This document shows positions 16,470 to 24,772 of a stretch of DNA of 64,000 nucleotides, piece by piece. Position numbers and translations under genes: made by a program. This stretch comes from an uncultured Mediterranea sp. Lineage in GTDB: Bacteria > Bacteroidota > Bacteroidia > Bacteroidales > Bacteroidaceae. Under the pieces are notes generated by a model. The model ran no database searches. It saw nothing but the letters and a program-made list of their open reading frames with translations, and was not told the DNA's origin. Each line of letters starts with the position of its first letter. The stretch's first letter is position 1. Location of the stretch: contig NZ_CABUOL010000004.1 of the NCBI RefSeq assembly GCF_902493215.1, forward strand, positions 124,001-188,000. Direction: 5' to 3'.

Positions 16470-17858
16470 ATGAACGACCAGAATCATTCCAACGATATGT
16501 CCCGCCGCGAGTTCCTGAAGATTGTAGGTATCAGTACGGCCACCACAACCGCGGTATTAGCCGGATGTGGACCGAAGGACTCCGCTTCCTCCTCCCTGCA
16601 GGCCGAAGGAGAAATCCCCACCGACAAGATGACCCTGCGCGAAAACCCGAAAACTAAAGAGAAAGTATCGCTGCTGGGCTACGGCTGCATGCGCTGGCCC
16701 ACCCTGCCCGCTCCCGAAAAGGGCGGCAACGTCATTGACCAGGATGCCGTGAACGAACTGATAGACTATGCCATGGCCCACGGTGTAAACTACTACGATA
16801 CGTCACCTGTTTACGTACAGGGTTGGTCGGAACGGTCAACAGGCATCGCCTTGAAGCGCCATCCGCGCGAGAAGTTCTTCGTGGCTACCAAGCTGTCCAA
16901 TTTTTCCAACTATACGCGCGAGAACTCCATCGCCATGTACAACCGTTCGTTCTCGGAGCTGCAGGTAGACTACATCGACTATTACCTGCTGCACTCCATC
17001 GGCAACGGTGGCATCGAGACCTTCCGCGCCCGTTACATTGAGAATGGCATGATAGACTTCCTGATGAAGGAACGCGAGGCCGGCCGTATCCGTAACCTGG
17101 GCTTCTCTTTCCACGGTACCAAGGATGTGTTCGACGAGGTACTGGCCATGCACGACCAGGTGCACTGGGACTTCGTACAGATTCAGCTGAACTATGTAGA
17201 CTGGAAATACGCCTCGGGACGCAACGTCAACGCCGACTACCTCTACGCCGAACTGGAAAAACGCCACATACCGGCCATCATCATGGAACCGCTGCTGGGC
17301 GGACGTTTGTCCAAGCTGCCCGAACACTTGATTGCAAGACTCAAGCAACGCGGCCCCGAAGCGAGCGTAGCCTCATGGGCTTTCCGCTTTGCAGGCACGT
17401 TCCCCGACGTACTGACGGTGCTGAGCGGCATGACCTACATGGAACATCTGCAGGACAACCTGCGCACCTATTCGCCGCTGGTACCCCTGACGGACGACGA
17501 CCTGGAATTCCTGCAGCAGACGGCCGACCTGATGAAGCAGTACCCCACCATCCCCTGCAACGACTGCAAGTACTGCATGCCCTGCCCCTACGGCATCGAC
17601 ATTCCTGCCGTACTGATACATTATAATAAATGTGTGAACGAGGGCAATCTGCCCACTTCGCAGGAGCACGCCAACTACCGCGAAGCACGCCGGGCCTTCC
17701 TCATCGGGTACGACCGCAGTGTACCCCGCCTGCGCCAGGCCAGCCACTGCATCGGCTGCGGCCAATGCGTGTCCCACTGCCCACAAAGCATTGACATTCC
17801 CGAAGAACTGCACCGCATCGACCGCTATGTGGAGCAGTTGAAACAAGAAACGCTGTAA
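16470..17858 (+). CDS. Tat-exported aldo/keto reductase lipoprotein with ferredoxin domain
   Basis: A 462-residue protein. The N-terminus has a twin-arginine signal (SRREFLKIVG, 11-20) running into the lipobox VLAGC with Cys33, so it is probably a lipid-anchored periplasmic protein. The body is an aldo/keto reductase barrel (TLREN... LLGYGCMRW; YYDTSPVY with the catalytic Tyr; ATKLSN with the Lys; LLHS with the His). The C-terminus adds two cluster motifs: CNDCKYCMPCPYGIDIP and CIGCGQCVSHCPQSIDIP. It lies 100 nt after the fused ferredoxin and probably takes electrons from it rather than from NADPH, which would be absent in the periplasm. The substrate is unknown. Confidence 0.85.
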   Translation: MNDQNHSNDMSRREFLKIVGISTATTTAVLAGCGPKDSASSSLQAEGEIPTDKMTLRENPKTKEKVSLLGYGCMRWPTLPAPEKGGNVIDQDAVNELIDYAMAHGVNYYDTSPVYVQGWSERSTGIALKRHPREKFFVATKLSNFSNYTRENSIAMYNRSFSELQVDYIDYYLLHSIGNGGIETFRARYIENGMIDFLMKEREAGRIRNLGFSFHGTKDVFDEVLAMHDQVHWDFVQIQLNYVDWKYASGRNVNADYLYAELEKRHIPAIIMEPLLGGRLSKLPEHLIARLKQRGPEASVASWAFRFAGTFPDVLTVLSGMTYMEHLQDNLRTYSPLVPLTDDDLEFLQQTADLMKQYPTIPCNDCKYCMPCPYGIDIPAVLIHYNKCVNEGNLPTSQEHANYREARRAFLIGYDRSVPRLRQASHCIGCGQCVSHCPQSIDIPEELHRIDRYVEQLKQETL

Positions 17859-17874
17859 TCCGAAAAGACAAAGA

Positions 17875-18294
17875 ATGAAAGAACTCATAGACATGCTTCA
17901 CGCAGGAGGATACTCCTGCGTGATAGCCAATGGTGACCGCATCCGTACGTTCACACAGCGGGGTGTGGCCGACCTTTATGACCTGCTGGTACAGGAGCCC
18001 GAATTCCTGTACGGCGCATCCGTAGCCGACAAGGTCATCGGCAAGGCGGCTGCCTCACTCATGGTGCTGGGCGGCGTGCGCGAAGTCTACACACGCACCA
18101 TCAGCCGGCCGGCTCTCCAGCTGCTGCAAGAGGCAGGGGTCATGGTGACCTGCGACGAGGTAGTGGACCACATCATCAACCGCGACCGTACGGGCTGGTG
18201 CCCGCTGGAACAGGCCAGCCGCGACCTCCACTCGGCCAAAGAAATTTTCCCAGTTATCGAAAAATTTATTGCCAACTTAAGAAAAAAAGCATGA
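17875..18294 (+). CDS. DUF1893 domain protein
   Basis: A 139-residue cytosolic protein matching the DUF1893 family, which has a cytidine-deaminase-like fold but no known reaction. Visible features are an N-terminal region with the motif YSCVIANGDRIRTFTQRGVA, a Gly-rich segment VIGKAAASLMVLGGV, and a conserved Cys in MVTCDEVVDHIINRD. The gene starts 16 nt after the reductase, and its TGA overlaps the ATG of the TonB receptor, so it is part of the same operon. A regulatory or maturation role is possible but not shown. Confidence 0.8.
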   Translation: MKELIDMLHAGGYSCVIANGDRIRTFTQRGVADLYDLLVQEPEFLYGASVADKVIGKAAASLMVLGGVREVYTRTISRPALQLLQEAGVMVTCDEVVDHIINRDRTGWCPLEQASRDLHSAKEIFPVIEKFIANLRKKA

Positions 18295-20174
18295 AAGAAC
18301 GGAACCTGACAGGAAGCCTGCTGGCCCTCCTGCTACTGACATCGCCTGCCGTCCAGGGACAGCAGGACACCACACGCATTGACCGTAACCTGACCATCGA
18401 CGAAGTGGTAGTAACCGGCACCCGCAACAAGACCGACATCCGCCACCTGCCCATGACCATCTCCGTCGTGGGCCGGAAGCAGTTGGAAAGCAACTACCAG
18501 CCCTCCGTACTGCCCACACTGACCGAGCAGGTGCCCGGTTTCTTCACCACCAGCCGCGGCATCATGGGCTACGGCGTGTCCACCGGCGCTGCCGGAGGCA
18601 TGAGCCTACGAGGCATCGGCGGAAGCCCCACGGCCGGACTGCTGGTGCTCATCGACGGGCATCCGCAGTACATGGGACTGATGGGGCATCCCATAGCCGA
18701 TGCCTACCAGACAATGATGGCCGAACGCGTGGAGGTGCTGCGCGGACCGGCCTCGGTACTCTACGGCTCGAACGCCATGGGCGGCGTCATCAACATCGTC
18801 ACGCGGCAGATGGAGGAAGAAGGCTCGAAGACCGACGTACAGGCCGCATACGGTTCCTACAACACCCTGCAAACCGAGGTAACCAACCGCCTGAAGCGCG
18901 GACGCTTCAGCAGCATCACCACCGGTTCGTACAACCGCAGCGACGGACACCGGCCGGATATGGACTTCGAGCAGTATGGCGGCTATGCCAAACTGGGCTA
19001 TGACTTCAGTGACCGGTGGAAGCTGTGGGGCGATGTCAACGTAACCCACTTCAATGCCTCCAACCCCGGCACCACCGCGGCGCCCTACATCGACAACGAC
19101 TCGCGCATCACCCGCGGCATGGCTTCGGCCGCCCTCGAAAACCACTACCGCCGCACCTCGGGCGCACTGAGTTTCTTCTACAACTGGGGACGCCACCGCA
19201 TCAACGACGGATACCATCCGGGCGAAGAGCCGCAGACATCGCACTTCAACTCCAAGGACCGCATGATGGGCCTGTCGTGGTATCAGAGCGCCACGCTGTT
19301 CAAAGGCAACCGCATCACCGCCGGCATAGACTACCAGCACTTCGGCGGCGAGTCGTGGTACAAGGTACTGGCCACGGGCGAAAAGCAACCGCAGGTGGAC
19401 AAGCAGCTGGACGAAGTGGCCGGATACGTGGATTTCCGGCAGAACATCGGCCGATGGTTGTCGGTTGACGCCGGACTGCGTGTAGACCATCACTCACACA
19501 CGGGCACGGAGTGGATACCCCAGGGCGGACTGGCCTTCCACCTGCCCCGGCAGGCCGAGTTGAAGGCCATGGTAGGCAAAGGCTTCCGTAACCCTACCAT
19601 CCGCGAGCTGTTCATGTTCTCCAAGAATCCCGACCTGCAGCCCGAGAGCCTCGTCAGCTACGAGCTGGCCTACACGCAACGTCTCTGCGACGGCGCACTG
19701 GCTTACGGCCTCAACCTCTACTACATCGACGGGAAAAACATCATACAGGTAGACCCCGCCCAGCGCAAGAACGTGAACACGGGACACATTGAGAACTGGG
19801 GTACGGAGGCCACCGTGTCCTACCGGTTCAACGCCCGCTGGCAGGCCAACGCCAACTACAGCTGGCTGCACATGGAACATCCCGTGCTGGCTGCCCCCGA
19901 ACACAAACTGTACGTTGGTGCCAACTACCATCAGGGACGGTGGACAGCCTCGAGCGGCGTGCAGTACGTCCGCGGCCTCTACACCTCCGTGACGCAGGGA
20001 CAGGAAAAGCAGGAAACTTTTGTGCTTTGGAACTTGAATATCGGCTACCGTCTGTGTAACTTTGCAAGCCTCTTCGTGAAAGTCGAGAACCTGCTGGCAC
20101 AGCGCTACGAGATCAACGCGGGCTACCCCATGCCGAAGGCCACCTTCATGGGAGGTGTACACGTAAACTTTTGA
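18291..20174 (+). CDS. TonB-dependent outer-membrane receptor
   Basis: A 627-residue receptor. The signal peptide is MKERNLTGSLLALLLLTSPA to about VQGQ. A TonB-box-like NLTIDEVVVTGT and the plug domain (about 45-170, with VEVLRGPASVLYGSNAMGGV) follow. The rest is a 22-strand-barrel-type region ending in a terminal aromatic (VHVNF). It lacks the long N-terminal CarboxypepD_reg domain of SusC proteins and no SusD partner follows, so it belongs with the BtuB/CirA-like receptors for metal chelates or cofactors. The start was chosen at the ATGA overlap with DUF1893. Its operon suggests uptake of a redox cofactor or metal; this is inference. Confidence 0.9.
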   Translation: MKERNLTGSLLALLLLTSPAVQGQQDTTRIDRNLTIDEVVVTGTRNKTDIRHLPMTISVVGRKQLESNYQPSVLPTLTEQVPGFFTTSRGIMGYGVSTGAAGGMSLRGIGGSPTAGLLVLIDGHPQYMGLMGHPIADAYQTMMAERVEVLRGPASVLYGSNAMGGVINIVTRQMEEEGSKTDVQAAYGSYNTLQTEVTNRLKRGRFSSITTGSYNRSDGHRPDMDFEQYGGYAKLGYDFSDRWKLWGDVNVTHFNASNPGTTAAPYIDNDSRITRGMASAALENHYRRTSGALSFFYNWGRHRINDGYHPGEEPQTSHFNSKDRMMGLSWYQSATLFKGNRITAGIDYQHFGGESWYKVLATGEKQPQVDKQLDEVAGYVDFRQNIGRWLSVDAGLRVDHHSHTGTEWIPQGGLAFHLPRQAELKAMVGKGFRNPTIRELFMFSKNPDLQPESLVSYELAYTQRLCDGALAYGLNLYYIDGKNIIQVDPAQRKNVNTGHIENWGTEATVSYRFNARWQANANYSWLHMEHPVLAAPEHKLYVGANYHQGRWTASSGVQYVRGLYTSVTQGQEKQETFVLWNLNIGYRLCNFASLFVKVENLLAQRYEINAGYPMPKATFMGGVHVNF

Positions 20175-20195
20175 CCCTACCTAACTGCTGAAACG

Positions 20196-20996
20196 ATGAA
20201 CGAACAGGAATGCGACCGCACCGCCCGCCGGTGCATCTTCTACAACGACCAGCTGCTGATACAGAAACACCCCGACGGCACCTGCACCCTGCCCACAGGC
20301 GAACAGCTGCCCGTGGCCCCCGCTGCAGAGCAAACGGTACACCGCGTCACCCTGCCTACCGGGGAACAGGTCTATGCATTTGCCATCGACTATCCCGTAG
20401 CCGAAACCTCCGAATGGATGATGACAGGCCTGCGTGCCTCGTTCGACCATCTGCCCCTTTCGGACTACAAGGCAGCCGGCAAGGCCTACCAGATACTCTA
20501 CTGGGACCGGCACAGCCGCTACTGCTCCGTCTGCGGCACACCCACCGAGCAGCAGACCGACATCATGAAGAAGTGCCCCCGCTGCGGCAACGAGCTCTAT
20601 CCGCCCATCTCCACCGCCATCATCGTGCTGGTGCGCCGCGGCGACGAGATACTGATGGTGCACGCCCGAAACTTCCGCGGTACCTTCTACGGACTTGTGG
20701 CGGGCTTCCTCGAGGCGGGCGAGACGCTGGAGCAATGCGTCCGCCGTGAGGTAATGGAAGAAACGGGGCTCACCATCCGAAACATCACCTACTTCGACAG
20801 TCAGCCCTGGCCCTATCCCAGCGGCCTGATGGTAGGTTTCTTCGCCGATTACGAAAGTGGCACCATCAAGCTGCAGGAGGACGAGCTTACGGCCGGCGCC
20901 TTCTACCACCGCAACAACCTGCCCGAATTGCCGCGCAAGCTGAGCATCGCCCGCCGTCTCATCGACGCCTGGCTCGAAGGGCGCGACAAGTCCTGA
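20196..20996 (+). CDS. nudC: NAD(H)/NADH-capped RNA pyrophosphatase
   Basis: A 266-residue Nudix hydrolase that cleaves NADH and NAD-capped RNA. A zinc ribbon with CSVC (about 110-113) and CPRC (about 125-128) precedes the Nudix domain. The Nudix box runs from GFLEAGETLE to REVMEETG with the expected Gly, Glu and REVMEE residues. The signature SQPWPYPSGLM, which separates NudC from other Nudix proteins, is present. It follows the TonB receptor by 21 nt and is the last gene of that run. The N-terminal 90 residues form the usual NudC N-domain. Confidence 0.95.
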   Translation: MNEQECDRTARRCIFYNDQLLIQKHPDGTCTLPTGEQLPVAPAAEQTVHRVTLPTGEQVYAFAIDYPVAETSEWMMTGLRASFDHLPLSDYKAAGKAYQILYWDRHSRYCSVCGTPTEQQTDIMKKCPRCGNELYPPISTAIIVLVRRGDEILMVHARNFRGTFYGLVAGFLEAGETLEQCVRREVMEETGLTIRNITYFDSQPWPYPSGLMVGFFADYESGTIKLQEDELTAGAFYHRNNLPELPRKLSIARRLIDAWLEGRDKS

Positions 20997-21022
20997 AAGA
21001 TTTCTTCGTACGCCGACGGGGC

Positions 21023-21154
21023 AGGTAGTAATTGCCACACAGGCAGGTAGCGATTACTACCCGAGCAGGCGGCAATTGCTACACAGGCAGGCGGCAATTA
21101 CTGCACAGGCAGGCGGCAATTACTGCACAAGCAGGCGGCAATTACTGCACAAGC
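21023..21154. repeat. 22-bp-period tandem array (array 3)
   Basis: Six exact-length 22-bp units start at 21023, 21045, 21067, 21089, 21111 and 21133. The last four begin AGGCGGCAATT and end ACAGGC or ACAAGC, and are nearly identical. The first two have diverged (AGGTAGTAATT, AGGTAGCGATT). The unit contains the imperfect palindrome GCAATTACTGC. The array lies between nudC and the terminator of pgm. Confidence 0.9.
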
Positions 21155-21160
21155 AGGGAT

Positions 21161-21223
21161 ATAAAAAACGTTCCCCCTTTCCGCTCTTCCCTACAAAAGG
21201 GAAGCATACGGAAAGGGGGAACG
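21161..21223 (-). terminator. Terminator of the phosphoglucomutase gene
   Basis: Read leftward, CGTTCCCCCTTTCCG and CGGAAAGGGGGAACG form a 15-bp perfect stem enclosing a second small stem (CTTCCC/GGGAAG). A run of six T follows (21168-21163). It may also stop rightward readthrough from nudC, though no T-run follows on that side. Confidence 0.8.
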
Positions 21224-21251
21224 GTCAATTAGCCGTAACGCAGGCCGCAGG

Positions 21252-22991
21252 TCAGATACCCAGCGACGCACGCACTGCCTTCACCTTTTCTTCAGCATCG
21301 GCATTGGCACCGGCGTAGCACTTGGGACATCCCATCTGGCCCTTCACCTCGATGTAGAACTTGATCTTCGGTTCCGTACCCGAGGGGCGGACAGAAATCT
21401 TCGTACCGTCTTCTGTGAAATACTGGAGTACGTTCGAAGGTTCGGGCATGTCGAGCTTGCTCACCTTGCCGTCGGCACCGGTCATCTCCAGCGTCTTGTA
21501 GTCCTTCACCACGCATACCTTCGAGCCACCGATTTCCTTCGGCGGGTTGGCGCGGAAGTTGTCCATCATGGCCTTGATTTCTTCGGCACCGCTCTTGCCC
21601 GGCTTCACCACGTTGACGGTAGTTTCTTTCGAGAAACCGTATTCTACGTAGATATCCATCAGCACGTCGTAGAGTGTCTTACCCTGATCCTTGGCCCAGG
21701 CACAGATTTCAGCCAGCAGCGAGCAGGCCGAAACTGCATCCTTGTCGCGCACGAAGTCTTCGGCCAGGAAGCCGTAGCTCTCTTCACCACCGCCGATGTA
21801 CTGCTGCTTGCCTTCGCGCAGACGGATTTCGCGGGCAATCCACTTGAAGCCCGTGTAGCAGTCGAGCATCTCGACCTTGTTCTTGTCGGCCACAGCCTTG
21901 ATAAGCTCAGTCGTCACGATGGTCTTCACGATAAAGTCGCCCGGCTGCATCTTGCCCGTAGCCAGACGGTTCTTGATGATATAGTAAAGGAAGAGCAGAC
22001 AGGTCTGGTTGCCGTTGATGAGTACCCACTCGCCCTTGTCGTCCTTGCAGGCCATACCTACACGGTCGGCATCGGGGTCGCTGGCCATTACAATGTCGGC
22101 ATTGATTTCCTTGGCCAGCTTGATGGCCAGTGTCAGTGCCTCGGCATTCTCGGGATTGGGCGAAACCACCGTCGGGAAGTTACCGTCCTTCACCATCTGT
22201 GACTCCACGCAATGTACGTTCTCGAACCCCCATACCTTCAGAGAGGCAGGAATCAACGTACGTCCGGCACCGTGAAGCGGCGTGTAAACGATGTTCAGGT
22301 CCTTCTGACGCTTGATGACTGCGGGGTCGATGGAGATGGAGTGTACCTTCTCCAGATATGCCTTGTCCACATCCTCACCGATAATCTGGATGAGTTCCTT
22401 GTTGCCGTTGAACTTGATGTCGGCCACCTTCACCTTGTTCACCTCGTCGATGATGGCGGTGTCGTGCGGAGCCAGTACCTGTGCGCCGTCGTCCCAGTAG
22501 GCCTTGTAGCCGTTGTATTCACGCGGATTGTGGCTGGCAGTGATGTTGATGCCGCTTTGGCAGCCCAGGTGACGGATGGCGAAAGACACTTCGGGCGTAG
22601 GACGCAGGTCGTCGAACAGATAGACCTTGATGCCGTTGGCCGAGAAGATGTCAGCCGAGATTTCGGCAAACTTGCGGCTATTGTTGCGGCAGTCGTGACC
22701 CACAACTACGGAAACGGGCTGGCCGGCAAAGCACTTGTTCAGATAGTTGGCCAGACCTTGCGTAGCGGCACCCACGGTATAGATGTTCATGCGGTTGCTG
22801 CCGGCACCCATGATGCCGCGCAGACCTCCCGTTCCAAATTCCAAATCCTTGTAGAAGCTTTCTATCAGCTCCGTCTTATCATCGTTCTCAAGCATTTTCT
22901 TCACTTCAGCCTGAGTCTCGGCATCGAAAGCCGGTCCCAGCCATTCCTGAGCTTTCTCGGTAACCACTTTAATCAAATCTTGATTTTCCAT
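21252..22991 (-). CDS. Phosphoglucomutase/phosphomannomutase
   Basis: A 579-residue alpha-D-phosphohexomutase interconverting hexose 1- and 6-phosphates. The phosphoserine loop is TASHNP with Ser153, the metal-binding loop DPDADRVG lies near 290-300, the sugar-binding loop GGEESYG near 385-395, and the phosphate-binding SGTEPKIKFY near the C-terminus. Its size fits the larger PgmB-like group found in Bacteroidetes. The start MENQDLIKVV at 22991 is favoured over an upstream in-frame ATG at 23042, because that codon lies before the predicted transcription start. It is a single gene with its own promoter and terminator. Confidence 0.92.
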   Translation of the reverse strand: MENQDLIKVVTEKAQEWLGPAFDAETQAEVKKMLENDDKTELIESFYKDLEFGTGGLRGIMGAGSNRMNIYTVGAATQGLANYLNKCFAGQPVSVVVGHDCRNNSRKFAEISADIFSANGIKVYLFDDLRPTPEVSFAIRHLGCQSGINITASHNPREYNGYKAYWDDGAQVLAPHDTAIIDEVNKVKVADIKFNGNKELIQIIGEDVDKAYLEKVHSISIDPAVIKRQKDLNIVYTPLHGAGRTLIPASLKVWGFENVHCVESQMVKDGNFPTVVSPNPENAEALTLAIKLAKEINADIVMASDPDADRVGMACKDDKGEWVLINGNQTCLLFLYYIIKNRLATGKMQPGDFIVKTIVTTELIKAVADKNKVEMLDCYTGFKWIAREIRLREGKQQYIGGGEESYGFLAEDFVRDKDAVSACSLLAEICAWAKDQGKTLYDVLMDIYVEYGFSKETTVNVVKPGKSGAEEIKAMMDNFRANPPKEIGGSKVCVVKDYKTLEMTGADGKVSKLDMPEPSNVLQYFTEDGTKISVRPSGTEPKIKFYIEVKGQMGCPKCYAGANADAEEKVKAVRASLGI

Positions 22992-23039
22992 AAACTCTAT
23001 TATTTTATAGGTTAAAACATTATCTTTTTTATAGTCCGA

Positions 23040-23070
23040 CAAAGATAATCAGATAAAATGAACAAACAAA
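23040..23070 (-). promoter_or_regulatory. Bacteroides-type promoter of pgm
   Basis: On the minus strand TTTG (23070-23067), 19 nt, and TATCTTTG (23047-23040): a full match to the -33/-7 pattern. The start near 23034 leaves about 43 nt of leader to the ATG at 22991 and decides the choice of start codon. Confidence 0.75.
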
Positions 23071-24714
23071 TTATTCGGGAATTTTATATCGGTCGCCGGT
23101 CTGCTTCACGTATTCCTCGAGGAACTCCTTCGGATAGCCCGGACGGATGACACCTGCCGGCTGGCCGATGGCATTGCGTTCGAACTTGCCGTCCTTCACG
23201 CGCTTCACCACACCGTCATTGTATTTCACGATAAGGAATTCGCCGAGGCGCTTCCAGGCGTCGTGAGTGCTTTGGGCCGTCATCACGGTGTAGTTCGTCA
23301 GGAATTCCTTGGCCTTGGCCGGATCGGTTTCCAGCAGTTTCACGGCAACGGCTTCGATACCCTCCTGTGCCTGGTTGAAGGTAGTCTCTATTTCGGTCTG
23401 CACGGCCCGCACGTCGTCCATCATCAGGTCGTAGCGCGGATATACCATGTTGGCCACCCAGTTGTATATCCAGAAGGAAGACTTCCAGGAGAAGGTGATG
23501 TAGTCGGCACCGTCCACACGGGTGTAGCACTCGGGCACACGGGTGGCACAGCAATAGACGGGCGTGAACACCGTCATATTGGCATCGTCCAGGCCGAACC
23601 ACAGCACACCGCCCACGGCGTCGGGCAGGTTCTCGCGCATCTGCGCCACGAAGACGAAGCCGCTCTGCTGGGTGGAGATGGGACGCTCGTTGAAGTATTT
23701 CTGTCCGTTCACCTCAAACTCCAGCGGCGAGAGGCGGTAGGGAGTGTGGTAAGGGCCGGCACCGAAGTCTTTCGTGATGTCGAGCGCCGTGCCTTCGTAG
23801 TGGTCGCGCATGGCGTTCTTCACGTCCTGTACGGAGATTTTGCGGTTGGGCTTCACGTAGAGGGGCATCGGCTCGTCGGTTGTACCCTGAATATAGGACA
23901 AGAACTCCTCGCCGCGGTCGGTAAACATATTGAAGTAGCTCCACACGCGGGCCTCGCAATAGCGGCGTGCACCAAAGTCGAGCGGCGCATAGGCTTTGGA
24001 GAAGCTGAAGTCCTTGTTCACCCCGTTGAAGTAGCCCTTCTCGCGGGCAAAGGAGATAACGTCGGGCGAATACATGCAGTTTTCCTTGTCGTTCATGTCG
24101 AACTGATGGATGCGGCTCTGGTTGGCATGGGCCGAGATGCAGTCGTCCGGCACACGGACAGCCACCCACACGGCTCCACGTACGCCAGGGCCTTTGCCTA
24201 TCATTTCCATAATCCACACCTCATTGGGGTCGGCAATGGTGAAAGACTCGCCACTGCTGTAGTAGCCATACTCCTGCACCAGCTCGGTCATCACCTTGAT
24301 GGCCTCGCGTGCCGTACGCGAACGTTGCAGGCCCAGATAAATCAGACTTCCATAGTCGATGATACCTGTTGTATCCACCAGCTCAGGACGACCGCCGAAG
24401 GTCGTTTCGCCGATGGTCAGCTGGAATTCGTTCATGTTGCCCACCACGTTGTACGTCTGGCGTGCCTGCTCTATCTGTCCCAGGTACTTGCCCGTATCCC
24501 ACTCATAAATGTTAATCATCGTTCCCTTCTTGTGCATGCCAGCAGGGTAGTGATACAACTCGCCGAACAGCGAATAGGAGTCGGCCGAATAGGAAATGAT
24601 GGTCGAACCGTCGGCCGACACGTTCTTGCCCACAATGAGGTTGGTACAGGCCAGTGCATCGGCCACGGCTGCCGCCATGCAGACGACGGCAAGGGTCAAT
24701 TTTCTAATCTTCAT
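23071..24714 (-). CDS. C69-family dipeptidase, secreted
   Basis: A 547-residue peptidase of family C69/U34, an N-terminal-nucleophile hydrolase acting on dipeptides. The signal MKIRKLTLAVVCMAAAVADALA is followed at once by CTNLIVGKNVSADGS, where Cys23 is both the first mature residue and the expected nucleophile. A further family mark is the segment SFTIADPNEVWIMEMIGKGP. The enzyme is predicted to be exported. It lies 58 nt behind the M23 peptidase gene and is probably cotranscribed with it. I cannot tell whether it supplies amino acids or trims murein peptides. Confidence 0.9.
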   Translation of the reverse strand: MKIRKLTLAVVCMAAAVADALACTNLIVGKNVSADGSTIISYSADSYSLFGELYHYPAGMHKKGTMINIYEWDTGKYLGQIEQARQTYNVVGNMNEFQLTIGETTFGGRPELVDTTGIIDYGSLIYLGLQRSRTAREAIKVMTELVQEYGYYSSGESFTIADPNEVWIMEMIGKGPGVRGAVWVAVRVPDDCISAHANQSRIHQFDMNDKENCMYSPDVISFAREKGYFNGVNKDFSFSKAYAPLDFGARRYCEARVWSYFNMFTDRGEEFLSYIQGTTDEPMPLYVKPNRKISVQDVKNAMRDHYEGTALDITKDFGAGPYHTPYRLSPLEFEVNGQKYFNERPISTQQSGFVFVAQMRENLPDAVGGVLWFGLDDANMTVFTPVYCCATRVPECYTRVDGADYITFSWKSSFWIYNWVANMVYPRYDLMMDDVRAVQTEIETTFNQAQEGIEAVAVKLLETDPAKAKEFLTNYTVMTAQSTHDAWKRLGEFLIVKYNDGVVKRVKDGKFERNAIGQPAGVIRPGYPKEFLEEYVKQTGDRYKIPE

Positions 24715-24772
24715 AATCGATACTTATTAATTAATTTATCATTTACCATTAATCATTAACCATTTATCTTTT

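Noticed and set aside
21023..21154. CRISPR array
   Set aside because: Units are contiguous without spacers, vary gradually, and no cas gene is nearby. The same holds for the other 22-bp arrays.
22991..23042. Upstream start codon for phosphoglucomutase
   Set aside because: The in-frame ATG at 23042 lies before the predicted transcription start near 23034, and the extra residues are not typical of the family.
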